A stretch of DNA of 64,000 nucleotides from Oscillospiraceae bacterium (GTDB taxonomy: Bacteria > Bacillota > Clostridia > Oscillospirales > Ruminococcaceae): the NCBI GenBank assembly GCA_021200775.1, contig JAJQGB010000004.1:186001-250000 (forward strand), read 5' to 3'. The notes below the pieces were generated by a model. That model saw only the letters and a list, made by a program, of their open reading frames with translations, was not told the origin of the DNA and ran no database searches. Of this stretch, positions 27,877 to 36,787 are shown in pieces (positions within the stretch are counted from its first letter, which is position 1; each line of letters begins with the position of its first letter). A program made the position numbers and the translations under genes.

Positions 27877-27906
27877 TTGACAAGACCCACCAGTATGCGC
27901 TATAAT
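27877..27906 (+). promoter_or_regulatory. promoter for the HD-mnmA-ttcA unit
   Basis: TTGACA (27877-27882), 18 bp, TATAAT (27901-27906). Confidence 0.75.
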
Positions 27907-27958
27907 GTCTAAAGTCTATTTTTTTTATAGGTTTTTCGTTTTGTAAAGGAGAGTAGCC

Positions 27959-28537
27959 ATGAGTGAAAAACTGAAGTATACAAGAAACGAAGCATGGGAG
28001 CTTCTGAACGAATTTAACAAAGAACCGTTCCACATTCGTCACGCTGTAACTGTCGAAGGCGTAATGAGATACTTTGCCGATTCCTTGGGATACGGAGATG
28101 AAGTCGACCTTTGGGGAATCGTAGGACTTCTTCACGACCTTGATTTTGAAATGTATCCCGACCAGCACTGCATCAAAAGTCAGGAGATAATGAGAGAGCG
28201 TGGCTTGGATGAAAGAATAATTCACGGAACAGCCAGCCACGGCTATGGTCTTACAGTTGACATAATGCCCGAGCACGAGATGGAGAAAGTTCTCTATGCC
28301 ACAGATGAGCTTACCGGTTTAATCGGAGCTGTCGCCATAATGAGACCTTCAAAGAGTGTTCAGGATCTGGAGCTTAAATCTGTCAAAAAGAAGTTCAAGA
28401 CCGCTAATTTTGCCGCAGGTTGCTCCCGTGAAGTAATTAATAATGGCGCTGAAATGCTTGGCTGGACTCTTGACGAACTTATCGAAAAGACCATTCTAGC
28501 AATGAGAAGCTGTGAGAGCGAGTATGAGAAATACTGA
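27959..28537 (+). CDS. HD-domain phosphohydrolase family protein
   Basis: A 192-residue cytosolic protein with an HD-type metal site. Histidines are seen in HIRHAVTVEGVM (about 25-36) and the HD pair in GLLHDLDFE (about 56-64), followed by IHGTASHGYG. Members of this compact family are annotated as predicted hydrolases (HDIG type). The nucleotide or phosphate substrate is unknown. The start ATG follows AAAGGAGAGTAGCC. The gene is followed 25 bp later by mnmA and then ttcA, so it probably belongs to the same transcript. Confidence 0.85.
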   Translation: MSEKLKYTRNEAWELLNEFNKEPFHIRHAVTVEGVMRYFADSLGYGDEVDLWGIVGLLHDLDFEMYPDQHCIKSQEIMRERGLDERIIHGTASHGYGLTVDIMPEHEMEKVLYATDELTGLIGAVAIMRPSKSVQDLELKSVKKKFKTANFAAGCSREVINNGAEMLGWTLDELIEKTILAMRSCESEYEKY

Positions 28538-28562
28538 TATAATTTTTCGGAGTGTGGAGCCG

Positions 28563-29660
28563 ATGGAGCTTGACAGAAATGGAGTTCTGATAGCCATGAG
28601 TGGCGGAGTTGACAGCTCAGTTGCGGCATTTCTTATGCTGGAAAAAGGCTATAACTGCCTTGGCACAACAATGCGGCTCTATCAGAATAATGATTCAGCC
28701 ACAAACAATCTTCACACCTGCTGTACCGAAAAAGATGTTGAAGATGCAGAAGAATGTGCTTCAAAACTTGGAATTCCTTTTGAAGTCGCAAACTTCACTT
28801 CCGATTTCAAAGAGAAAATTATCGAAAAGTTTATATGTACTTATGAAGCCGGCGGAACTCCAAATCCTTGCATTGACTGCAACCGATATATGAAGTTTGG
28901 CAAACTCATCGAATTAGCTGAAAGAAGAGGACTTTTCTATATCTGCACCGGTCACTACGCCAGAATTGAAGAGCGTAACGGAAGATTTCTCTTGAAGAAG
29001 GCAGTAGACCAGGCAAAAGACCAGAGCTATGTTCTGTACTCTTTAACCCAGAATCAGCTAGAACATATAAAATTTCCGCTTGGAGAAATGACAAAGACTG
29101 AAGTCCGTGCTCTGGCGGAACGTGAAGGCTTCCTGAATGCCCACAAGCATGACAGTCAGGATATATGCTTCGTCCCCGATGGCAACTATGAAGCTTTTAT
29201 GGAGAAGTTTACGGGTAAAAGCTATCCGGAAGGAGATTTTAAGTTTCCTGACGGCAAAGTCGCAGGCAAGCACCACGGCGCAGTCGGCTACACTATAGGA
29301 CAGAGAAGAGGCTTGGGCATCTCATACAGCGAACCAGTTTATGTTTACGATAAAGACATGGAAAACAATGTTGTATATGTCGGAACGGAAAATATGCTTT
29401 ACAGCACCGGTCTCATAGCAGACGACGTGAACTGGATTCTGTTCGATAAGCTGACAGACAGCCTTAAAGTAACCGCCAAAACGAGATACCGTCAAAAAGA
29501 ATTTCCGGCGACAGTAGAACCGCTGGAAGACGACAAATTCAAGCTTATATTTGACGAACCCCAAAGAGCCGTAACAAAGGGACAGGCAGTAGTTTTGTAC
29601 CAGGGCGACTATGTTGTCGGCGGTGGAACCATAACCCAGTCAATAGGAGAGATGAGATAA
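28563..29660 (+). CDS. mnmA: tRNA-specific 2-thiouridylase MnmA
   Basis: Adds sulfur at position 2 of U34 in tRNA for Lys, Glu and Gln. It has 365 residues from ATG 28563. The PP-loop is SGGVDSS (13-19). The two catalytic cysteines are Cys103 in NPCIDCN and Cys202 in DSQDICFVPDG. GYTIGQRRGLGIS marks the central domain and QRAVTKGQAVVLY the C-terminal barrel. Upstream in-frame starts (28512, 28524) lie in the previous gene's end and have poor ribosome sites. Its stop overlaps the ATG of the ttcA-like gene (TAATG), so the two thiolases are coupled. Confidence 0.96.
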   Translation: MELDRNGVLIAMSGGVDSSVAAFLMLEKGYNCLGTTMRLYQNNDSATNNLHTCCTEKDVEDAEECASKLGIPFEVANFTSDFKEKIIEKFICTYEAGGTPNPCIDCNRYMKFGKLIELAERRGLFYICTGHYARIEERNGRFLLKKAVDQAKDQSYVLYSLTQNQLEHIKFPLGEMTKTEVRALAEREGFLNAHKHDSQDICFVPDGNYEAFMEKFTGKSYPEGDFKFPDGKVAGKHHGAVGYTIGQRRGLGISYSEPVYVYDKDMENNVVYVGTENMLYSTGLIADDVNWILFDKLTDSLKVTAKTRYRQKEFPATVEPLEDDKFKLIFDEPQRAVTKGQAVVLYQGDYVVGGGTITQSIGEMR

Positions 29661-30532
29661 TGGCTAAAAGCCTTGAACCGTATCAGGAAATAGAACGTAG
29701 CATCCAGACCAAATTTTCAAGCGATATCTGGACGCCTTTCATGACCGCTGTCAGGGATTATAAGCTCATAGAGTCTGGTGACAAGATTGCCGCCTGTATG
29801 TCCGGGGGCAAGGATTCAATGCTGATGGCGAAGCTTCTGCAAATCCTACAGCGTCACAGTGAGGTTCCGTTTGAACTTATCTTTCTCGTGATGGACCCCG
29901 GCTATAACGAACTCAATCGCCGTAAAATCATCGAAAACGCAGAGCTTCTGAATATTCCGATAACGATTTTCGAGACAAACATCTTCCAGGTTGCGAATAA
30001 CACATATCGCAATCCATGCTATCTCTGTGCCAGAATGAGAAGAGGGCATCTCTACAACAAGGCAAAAGAGCTCGGTTGCAACAAGATTGCTCTCGGACAC
30101 CACTTCAACGACGTCGTAGAAACGACTGTCATGAGCATGTTTTACAGCTCCCAGCTTCAGGCAATGCCGCCGAAGGTTCACTCGAAGAACTTTGAGGGAA
30201 TGGAGCTTATAAGACCGCTCTATTGCGTACATGAGGATGATATAATCGCGTGGAAGGAATACAACAATCTAGAATTTATCCAATGCGCTTGTCGTTTCAC
30301 CGAGAACTGCAAGGAATGTGAAAGCAACTCCAAGAGGCAGGAAGTCAAAAATCTTCTGAAACAGCTTCAGAAGGACAATCCGAGAGTCTGCAAGAGTGTC
30401 TTCAACAGCATCCACAACGTCTGCCTCGACACGATGGTCGGCTATAAAACAAAGGGCAAGCTCTACGACTTCAATGAGATTTATGAAAATAAGGTTGACG
30501 ACCGGCAAAATAAAAGCTATAATACACAGTAA
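29660..30532 (+). CDS. TtcA/TtuA-family tRNA thiolation protein
   Basis: A 290-residue PP-loop ATPase with SGGKDS (48-53) and CYLCARMRRG (C120, C123), the pattern of the [4Fe-4S] TtcA/TtuA group that thiolates tRNA (2-thiocytidine 32 in TtcA, 2-thioribothymidine 54 in TtuA). Further cysteines follow in QCACRF and NCKECES. LGHHFNDVVETT is the family's second signature. Which tRNA position is modified cannot be told from sequence. It starts inside the mnmA stop codon. The promoter of the next gene lies in its last codons. Confidence 0.9.
   Translation: MAKSLEPYQEIERSIQTKFSSDIWTPFMTAVRDYKLIESGDKIAACMSGGKDSMLMAKLLQILQRHSEVPFELIFLVMDPGYNELNRRKIIENAELLNIPITIFETNIFQVANNTYRNPCYLCARMRRGHLYNKAKELGCNKIALGHHFNDVVETTVMSMFYSSQLQAMPPKVHSKNFEGMELIRPLYCVHEDDIIAWKEYNNLEFIQCACRFTENCKECESNSKRQEVKNLLKQLQKDNPRVCKSVFNSIHNVCLDTMVGYKTKGKLYDFNEIYENKVDDRQNKSYNTQ
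30495..30523 (+). promoter_or_regulatory. promoter for the beta-helix protein, inside the ttcA-like gene end
   Basis: TTGACG (30495-30500), 17 bp, TATAAT (30518-30523). Confidence 0.65.
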
Positions 30533-30562
30533 GAGATTGTCAACATAAAAGGAGAGAATAGA

Positions 30563-32335
30563 ATGTCAAAGAAAAATGGAACATCAAAATCTATAGCTGG
30601 AACTATAGCGATAATAGTCATCATACTCGTAGTGCTTATTGTAGCAGTACTGTGGATTCTCGACCTCGGCGGAAATGAGTCGGAAGGAATCATAAATTCG
30701 GGTGACGTATCATCTGTTGATGAAGAAACCGATGGCACCGGCACCTATAAGGAACTTCTTAACGAAAATTCACTTACAGATGCTACCCAGGCAGTCCAGA
30801 CTACATCAGAAAGTGGAGATACAGTAATTACTCTTTCAGGTTCAACCGTAAGCGTATCAGGTGATGAATCCGGCGTTACACTTGAAGATAAGGATATCGT
30901 CATAACCCGTGAAGGCACCTATGAGTTCACTGGAACTCTCGACGACGGCAGAATAATTGTAAACGCCGTCAACCAGAATGTTGTTCTTATACTTAATGGC
31001 GCCAACATCACCTGTTCAAACGGCTCGGCAATCTATGTCTATAAAGCCGGAACATGCACAATTCTTCTGAATGGAGATACTGAGAATACAATTACAGATG
31101 GCTCAAATTACGATTTCTCGCTGTCATTCTGTGATTCAGCTTCCGAAGAGCCTAATGCCGCAATATTTGCAAAAGATGACTTAATCATCCGTGGCACCGG
31201 CTCACTTATCGTAAACGGCAACTATGCCGCCGGAATCATTGGAAAAGACACTTTGAAGATAATAAACACGAATGTCACTGTTAATGCAACCGGAAATGGC
31301 ATAAACGGCAAGGATAGCCTGACTATTCAGAATTCTACAGTCAACGTAACTGCCGGAAAAGATGCACTCAGATCTACTAACGATACCGACGCAACTTTAG
31401 GCTACGCCACATTTAGCGATTCAAATATCACTCTGGTAGCCGGAAACGACGGTGTTCAAGCTGAAACCGGAATCACAGTCTCCAACTGCTCAATCAGTAT
31501 CGTCACAGCCGGCGGTGCCTATGAGACCACATCTGACAGCGCAAAGGGTCTTAAATGCGTCCAGGGCGAAATCACCGTCGACGGCGGAAGCATTATCATA
31601 GACAGCGCAGATGATTCGATTCATGCGGCAGGAGAAATCACAATTTCGGATGGCGTATTGAATCTCTCATCAGGTGACGATGCTATCCACAGCGACAGCT
31701 CAGTAACCGTTACCGGCGGAACCACAGTTATCTCCACATCAAGCGAAGGCTTGGAGGGCGAAAACGTCCTTATTAGCGACGGCACTGTCTATATAAATGC
31801 CAAATCCAATGCAATCAACGCTTCCAATGAAGACGCCACCGACGGCAACGTCAACATTACAGGCGGCTACGTCTACATCAGCTCGAATGATGATACCATC
31901 GACTCAAAGGGCGATATCACAATAAGCGGCGGCACAGTCATTGTAAATGGCAACTCTGACGGAGGATTGAAATATGAAGGCAACTTCGCTGTTGATGGCG
32001 GAACAGTTCTTATGCTTGGCTACGCTTCAACTGCAAAGAATCCGAGCGAAGCCAATCAGAACACCATTTCCGTATCGTTTGCAAGTGCGGTTTCAACCGG
32101 TTCTTATATCAGGATTTCCTGCGGAACCGAGGAATTCGTCTTCAAGACCACAAAGCCGGTCGAGAATGTTCTCTTCTCGTCTTCAATGCTAGTGACCGGC
32201 GAAACGGTTACAATTAACTACGGCGGAAGCTATAAGAAGGGCGAAAGCATCGACAACATCTGCACCGGCGGCACTTATTCCGGAGGAAATGAGCTCACAC
32301 TCACCGTTTCCGATGGTCTTACAATCTACGGTTAA
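30563..32335 (+). CDS. membrane-anchored carbohydrate-binding beta-helix protein (DUF4353/Cthe_2159-like)
   Basis: A 590-residue protein with one N-terminal membrane helix (about 11-34) and no cleavage site, so it should stay attached to the outer face of the membrane. The extracellular part is a run of short beta repeats with alternating pattern (GEITVDGGSIIIDSADDSIH, DGVLNLSSGDDAIHSDS, ISGGTVIVNGNSDGG), a right-handed parallel beta-helix. This layout fits the carbohydrate-binding family typified by Clostridium thermocellum Cthe_2159, which binds cellulose-like and polygalacturonic polymers with calcium. Specific binding here is inferred. It has its own promoter. trpS follows after 27 bp with no visible terminator. 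Confidence 0.85.
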   Translation: MSKKNGTSKSIAGTIAIIVIILVVLIVAVLWILDLGGNESEGIINSGDVSSVDEETDGTGTYKELLNENSLTDATQAVQTTSESGDTVITLSGSTVSVSGDESGVTLEDKDIVITREGTYEFTGTLDDGRIIVNAVNQNVVLILNGANITCSNGSAIYVYKAGTCTILLNGDTENTITDGSNYDFSLSFCDSASEEPNAAIFAKDDLIIRGTGSLIVNGNYAAGIIGKDTLKIINTNVTVNATGNGINGKDSLTIQNSTVNVTAGKDALRSTNDTDATLGYATFSDSNITLVAGNDGVQAETGITVSNCSISIVTAGGAYETTSDSAKGLKCVQGEITVDGGSIIIDSADDSIHAAGEITISDGVLNLSSGDDAIHSDSSVTVTGGTTVISTSSEGLEGENVLISDGTVYINAKSNAINASNEDATDGNVNITGGYVYISSNDDTIDSKGDITISGGTVIVNGNSDGGLKYEGNFAVDGGTVLMLGYASTAKNPSEANQNTISVSFASAVSTGSYIRISCGTEEFVFKTTKPVENVLFSSSMLVTGETVTINYGGSYKKGESIDNICTGGTYSGGNELTLTVSDGLTIYG

Positions 32336-32362
32336 ACAAAACACATATATGGAGGAATTATC

Positions 32363-33385
32363 ATGGCAGAATCAAGCGAAGCAACAAACGCTACTAAGAA
32401 AGTAATATTCAGTGGAATACAGCCCACAGGCGTATTCACTCTCGGAAATTATCTCGGGGCAATAAAGAACTGGGAACCACTTCAGGACGAATACAACTGC
32501 ATCTACTCAATCGTAGATGAGCACGCTTTGACAGTCAAAAGAGACCCGGCAACATTCAGAAAGCAGACAATAGAGTGCTATGCATTGCTTCTTGCTTGCG
32601 GACTCGACCCGGAAAAATCGATAGTATTTATCCAGAGCCATAATCCGAACCATGCTCAGCTCAGCTGGATTCTCTCCTGTTGCACTCAGTTCGGCGAGCT
32701 TACCCGTATGACCCAGTTCAAAGATAAGTCGCAGAAGCATCCTGACGACGTCAATGCAGGACTTTTCACATATCCGGTACTTATGGCGGCTGATATTCTC
32801 GTCTACAATGCAGACCTGGTTCCGATTGGTGAAGACCAGAAACAGCATTTGGAGCTTGCAAGAAACATCGCAGTCCGCTTCAATCAGCGCTATGGCGACA
32901 TGTTCACCGTTCCGGAAGCATATATTCCTAAGACCGGCGCCAGAATCAAGAGTCTTCAGGACCCGACAAAGAAGATGTCGAAGTCTGACGATAATCCTAA
33001 CGCCTGCATTTTGATCTTAGACGATAAGGACACCATCATCCGCAAGTTCAAGCGTGCAGTCACCGACAGCGACACTGAAGTGAGGTACGCCGAGGGCAAG
33101 GATGGAATCAACAACCTGATGACTATCTATTCCTGCGTTACCGGTAAGAATATGGATGAAATCGAAAGCGAATTCTCAGGTAAAGGCTACGGCGATTTCA
33201 AGCTTGCTGTTGGCGAAGCGGTTGCCGACAGCCTGGAACCGGTAAGAACCGAATACGCTAAGCTCATTGCAGATAAGGCATATTTGAAACAATGCTACAC
33301 CGACGGCGCACAGCGTGCATTCAGACTTTCAAACAAGATTCTTACCAAAGCTTCCCGCAAGGTCGGCTTCGTTGACTACAGATAA
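32363..33385 (+). CDS. trpS: tryptophanyl-tRNA synthetase
   Basis: Class I synthetase that charges tRNA-Trp, 340 residues. It has the HIGH-equivalent PTGVFTLGNYLGA (about 22-34), the GEDQKQHLELAR tryptophan-binding segment and KKMSKSDDN (KMSKS loop). The start follows TGGAGGAATTATC. No T-box leader fits in the 27-bp gap before it, so control by uncharged tRNA-Trp is not visible at this place. It may depend on read-through from the upstream beta-helix gene. Confidence 0.97.
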   Translation: MAESSEATNATKKVIFSGIQPTGVFTLGNYLGAIKNWEPLQDEYNCIYSIVDEHALTVKRDPATFRKQTIECYALLLACGLDPEKSIVFIQSHNPNHAQLSWILSCCTQFGELTRMTQFKDKSQKHPDDVNAGLFTYPVLMAADILVYNADLVPIGEDQKQHLELARNIAVRFNQRYGDMFTVPEAYIPKTGARIKSLQDPTKKMSKSDDNPNACILILDDKDTIIRKFKRAVTDSDTEVRYAEGKDGINNLMTIYSCVTGKNMDEIESEFSGKGYGDFKLAVGEAVADSLEPVRTEYAKLIADKAYLKQCYTDGAQRAFRLSNKILTKASRKVGFVDYR

Positions 33386-33406
33386 CAAAGGCAGGTAAAT
33401 TTAAAC

Positions 33407-34501
33407 ATGAAATTAGGCATGGTAGGACTTCCTAACGTAGGAAAGAGTACACTTTTCAATGCGCTTACAAACGCAGGTGCAGAGTCGGCAAACTATCCCT
33501 TTTGCACAATAGAGCCGAATGTCGGTGTCGTCAGCGTTCCCGACGAAAGGCTTGACAAGCTTGCAAAGATGTACAACCCCACAAAGTTTACTCCGGCAAC
33601 TCTCGAATTTGTAGATATCGCCGGGCTTGTAAAGGGAGCATCGAAGGGTGAAGGACTAGGAAACAAGTTCTTAGCAAATATCCGTGAGTGTGATGCAATT
33701 ATCCATGTTGTCAGATGCTTCGAGTCGGACGACATCATCCATGTTGAAGGTTCTGTTGATCCGAAACGAGATATTGAGACTATAGATTTGGAGCTAATAT
33801 TTGCCGATATCGAAGTTCTAGAACGCCGTCTTGACAAGGCAAAGAAGATGGTCAAGGGTGACAAGAAGTATCAGGCGGATATCGAACTGACTGAAGGGCT
33901 ACTTGCTCACCTTACTGATGGTAAGCCTGCAAGAAGCTATCCGTTTACCGATGATGAGAAAGAGATGATTCGTTCAACTCCGCTTCTATCCCAGAAACCG
34001 GTCATCTACGCCGCAAATCTTTCGGAAGACGATTTCAGAGCGGACATTAACACCTCGAAGCATTATCTCACAGTTAAAGAGATTGCAGAAGCCGAGCATT
34101 CCGCAGTTCTTCCGATTTGTGCCGAAATTGAAGCCGAGCTTTCCGATATGTCCGAAGAGGACAAACAGCTCTTCCTTGAAGATTTGGGCTTGGAAGTCTC
34201 CGGACTTGACAGGGTAATCAAAGAAGGCTATTCGCTTTTAGGGCTCATTTCATTCCTTACAGCCGGAAAGGACGAATGTCGAGCTTGGACAATCAAGAAG
34301 GGCACAAAAGCACCTCAGGCGGCAGGCAGGATTCACACCGACTTTGAACGTGGCTTCATAAGAGCTGAAGTAATATCATTCAGCGACCTCGAAGCGTGCG
34401 GCAGTATGGTCGCCGCAAAGGAAAAGGGACTTATCCGTTCCGAAGGCAAAGAATACGTTATGCAGGATGGCGATGTCGTGCTGTTTAGATTCAACGTGTA
34501 A
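33407..34501 (+). CDS. ychF: redox-responsive P-loop ATPase YchF/OLA1
   Basis: A 364-residue Obg-family member that prefers ATP. It shows G1 GLPNVGKST (7-15), the YPFCTIEPNVGVV switch, DIAGLVKGAS (G3) and the NLSEDD-type replacement for NKxD, then a coiled-coil insert and a C-terminal TGS domain (TIKKGTKAPQAAGRIHTDF). It binds ribosomes and is linked to stress in other bacteria. The start follows GGCAGGTAAATTTAAAC, only 21 bp after trpS, so they are probably co-transcribed. A terminator follows. Confidence 0.96.
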   Translation: MKLGMVGLPNVGKSTLFNALTNAGAESANYPFCTIEPNVGVVSVPDERLDKLAKMYNPTKFTPATLEFVDIAGLVKGASKGEGLGNKFLANIRECDAIIHVVRCFESDDIIHVEGSVDPKRDIETIDLELIFADIEVLERRLDKAKKMVKGDKKYQADIELTEGLLAHLTDGKPARSYPFTDDEKEMIRSTPLLSQKPVIYAANLSEDDFRADINTSKHYLTVKEIAEAEHSAVLPICAEIEAELSDMSEEDKQLFLEDLGLEVSGLDRVIKEGYSLLGLISFLTAGKDECRAWTIKKGTKAPQAAGRIHTDFERGFIRAEVISFSDLEACGSMVAAKEKGLIRSEGKEYVMQDGDVVLFRFNV

Positions 34502-34523
34502 GCTTCAATATTAAATAACAAAA

Positions 34524-34557
34524 CCGCCGAGGTTACAACTTCGGCGGCTTTACTTTG
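34524..34557 (+). terminator. intrinsic terminator after ychF
   Basis: CCGCCGA (34524-34530) with TCGGCGG (34541-34547), extended inside by wobble pairs, then a T-rich tail. Confidence 0.75.
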
Positions 34558-34634
34558 TGGCGTTCCCGAGGTGATTCGAACACCCGACCTACCACTTAGG
34601 AGGCGGTCGCTCTATCCAGCTGAGCTACGGAAAC
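34558..34634 (-). tRNA. tRNA-Arg(CCT)
   Basis: Cloverleaf on the minus strand with a 7-bp acceptor GTTTCCG/CGGGAAC, anticodon stem ACCGC/GTGGT, loop CTCCTAA giving anticodon CCT (reads AGG), T-loop TTCGAAT and encoded CCA. It is 77 nt long. It has its own promoter on the minus strand. Confidence 0.95.
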
Positions 34635-34656
34635 ATTATGTTTTAAGCACCTTGCC

Positions 34657-34685
34657 ATTATACATCATGAGCCGGAAAAAATCAA
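34657..34685 (-). promoter_or_regulatory. promoter for tRNA-Arg(CCT)
   Basis: Minus strand TTGATT (34685-34680), 17 bp, TATAAT (34662-34657), ending 22 bp before the tRNA. Confidence 0.65.
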
Positions 34686-34780
34686 TACTTCAAGCCAAAT
34701 ATTTTCAAGTCCACGCTTCGACAATATGTCCGTTCACCAGGTGCTATTCTTTAAGTATCAAGTTAGAAAGGCTGATAGAC

Positions 34781-35764
34781 ATGAAAAATGTGCTCAGGGG
34801 ACTTATATTTGTAACAATAGCTCTAGTTGCTTTTCCTGTGATAACTGTCCTCATTTCGCAAGGCTCTGCGTATTTATTCCAAAGTGAAGAGGAAACACTG
34901 CCTGCACTCTCGCAGAATACAGAGCCCGAAGCTTATCCTCTGATTGAAGAAGTATACGTTTATGACATCACCACAGAATCAGTAACGACGCTGTCTATAG
35001 AAGACTACCTGACGTACTCAGTGCTTGGAACGCTTCAGATGGACGCTGAACCCGAACTAGTCAAAGTACAGGCTGTGCTCATGTATACATATATTTTGGG
35101 AAGACGCCTTGAAGAGGAAGATTCACCGACTACAGAGCTTTTTGGATGTGACATCAGCACAGATACGAACAAATATGTCCGACTTGTCTATGACTCAGAT
35201 TATATGGAAATAGTCCGCAATGCCGTCAATATAGTGATAGGGGAGTACGTCACCTATAACGGAAACATCATAGCGCCTGCCTACTGCGTCTCCAACGGTG
35301 GAGTCAGCGAAAGTGCTCTGACAGTCTTAGGTGAAGATGTCCCGTATCTACAAAGCGTCACAAGTGAATATGACAGCGATTATATAACCAAACTGAGCTA
35401 TACTTCTGACGAAATTTTTGCTAGAATTACAACCCAGAGCGATAGCATTACACTTCTGGGAGACCCGGCAGATTGGATATCACTGACCGCTACAACCAAT
35501 ACAGGTTACGTTACGCAAATAACACTTGATGGCGAAACCATCATCTCCGGCAAACAACTTGCTTCGTGGCTCAATCTCCCGTCGGCAAGATTCACTGTTT
35601 CTTATTCAAGTGTGTTCGACAAGTTCACTTTCAGCGTTTCTGGAAGCGGACATCTTGTAGGACTTTCCCAATACGGTGGAAATAAGATGGCAAAAGCCGG
35701 TTACAGCTATTCTGAAATCATCTGCTTCTACTTCACAGATGTAGAAATTAATTCTTCAAAATAA
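34781..35764 (+). CDS. SpoIID/LytB-domain protein
   Basis: A 327-residue SpoIID-like peptidoglycan lytic transglycosylase homologue. An N-terminal membrane helix (about 5-27) is followed by an extracellular domain. The catalytic glutamate region is PELVKVQAVLMYTY, matching the E-A-x-KAQA helix of SpoIID. The C-terminal signature GSGHLVGLSQYGGNKMAKAG is clear. The central FHSxSGG motif is altered to YCVSNGG. In sporulation SpoIID processes wall during engulfment together with SpoIIM and SpoIIP, which are not in this window. The ATG at 34781 has AGAAAGG upstream. The frame upstream runs antisense through the tRNA and is not coding. Confidence 0.9.
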   Translation: MKNVLRGLIFVTIALVAFPVITVLISQGSAYLFQSEEETLPALSQNTEPEAYPLIEEVYVYDITTESVTTLSIEDYLTYSVLGTLQMDAEPELVKVQAVLMYTYILGRRLEEEDSPTTELFGCDISTDTNKYVRLVYDSDYMEIVRNAVNIVIGEYVTYNGNIIAPAYCVSNGGVSESALTVLGEDVPYLQSVTSEYDSDYITKLSYTSDEIFARITTQSDSITLLGDPADWISLTATTNTGYVTQITLDGETIISGKQLASWLNLPSARFTVSYSSVFDKFTFSVSGSGHLVGLSQYGGNKMAKAGYSYSEIICFYFTDVEINSSK

Positions 35765-35794
35765 AAAAGCTGTAGGATAAACCCACAGCTTTTA
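35764..35794. terminator. bidirectional terminator
   Basis: AAAAAGCTGT with ACAGCTTTT around a GG-ATAAA-CC core, A/T runs on both sides. It serves the SpoIID-like gene (+) and the proBA operon (-). Confidence 0.85.
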
Positions 35795-35806
35795 AAATAA
35801 ATTTCA

Positions 35807-36772
35807 TCAGAGATTGCCGCTTATAATTTCACTTACCTGAAGCGATGAAATACTGTAACTGAGTCCTGAGCCTGTGACTGTGCATGTCATAATCTTTTCG
35901 GGAGAGGCGTCGGTGGAAGTCCAGTTATTAATGGGCATATAGTAGGCAATCTGAATTGTGTAACCGTCATCTGTTGCCTCAATATCCTGAACGACAGCAT
36001 AGTATGCCATCGAACGTGGACTTACCGGAATTGAGTACATCCCGGTGCTTTCGTCATACTCAAAACTAAGCTCTTCATCGCCGACGGTTCCGTGAGTATA
36101 ACTGAGACCCGAGCCGAAAAGCTTTATAATCCTCGAATCAATCTCGAAATAGGAAATCGAGTAGTAGCCGTTTTCGGAAGTGTAGGTCGAAGACGGATTC
36201 AGTATAACATCCCAGCAAGCCGCAGTGATGATGACATCCTGATTCAGAAGAGAAGTGTTCTCAAACGAAGGAACATCAGCCGCAGAAAGCGGAAGGACAA
36301 GCCTTTCAAGAGAATTAATCAGGGCAGAATTGTCGTTTCTCGATTCGACATACGCCCGATAGTCTATCACTGCCGTGACAATTCCAAATATAGCAAATCC
36401 AAGAACCACGAGCCCAAAAACTGCGGTGAGAATCTGAGAAAGACTTATATTGACGCTGGGAGTCTCTTCCGTGTCCTCAGAAACTCCGAGGCTTTCAGAG
36501 TCCTCGTCCAAAGCGTCGTCAAGGATTTCCATGACCTCCTTGCGCTCTTTTTCTGTATTCTCTGAAATCTCTTTAAGCTTCTTCTTTCTCTTGGATTTCT
36601 TTGTGTCTTCAGCCGACTGTTCAGGCTCTTCCACTGGCTCAGCAGGCTTTTCCTCGGGGATAGCCTCAATAATGCCAGCGGCGTCTGCAAGACTCGTCAG
36701 GTCGTCGGAAACTATTTGAGAATCTACGTTCTCAATAATCTCTTCTTTTTTGTTTTCGTTATCTGTACCCAT
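35807..36772 (-). CDS. uncharacterised single-pass membrane protein with acidic cytosolic head
   Basis: A 321-residue protein not assigned to a family. Residues 1-105 are strongly acidic and low-complexity, with a lysine patch (KKSKRKKKLK, about 58-67) and probable coiled coil. One membrane helix follows (about 113-136), then a 185-residue extracellular domain rich in beta strand. It is the last gene of the proBA operon, 15 bp after proA, but nothing in it points to proline metabolism. The Shine-Dalgarno GAGGTTAG is weak. It could be a wall- or division-related bitopic protein. Confidence 0.65.
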   Translation of the reverse strand: MGTDNENKKEEIIENVDSQIVSDDLTSLADAAGIIEAIPEEKPAEPVEEPEQSAEDTKKSKRKKKLKEISENTEKERKEVMEILDDALDEDSESLGVSEDTEETPSVNISLSQILTAVFGLVVLGFAIFGIVTAVIDYRAYVESRNDNSALINSLERLVLPLSAADVPSFENTSLLNQDVIITAACWDVILNPSSTYTSENGYYSISYFEIDSRIIKLFGSGLSYTHGTVGDEELSFEYDESTGMYSIPVSPRSMAYYAVVQDIEATDDGYTIQIAYYMPINNWTSTDASPEKIMTCTVTGSGLSYSISSLQVSEIISGNL

Positions 36773-36787
36773 ATCTAACCTCAGTTA

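Noticed and set aside
32336-32362. T-box leader for trpS
   Set aside because: The gap is only 27 bp and no T-box sequence is seen.
34571-34780. Long open frame upstream of the SpoIID-like gene, including bases antisense to tRNA-Arg
   Set aside because: It runs through the tRNA on the other strand and has no ribosome site. The protein starts naturally at ATG 34781 with a membrane helix.
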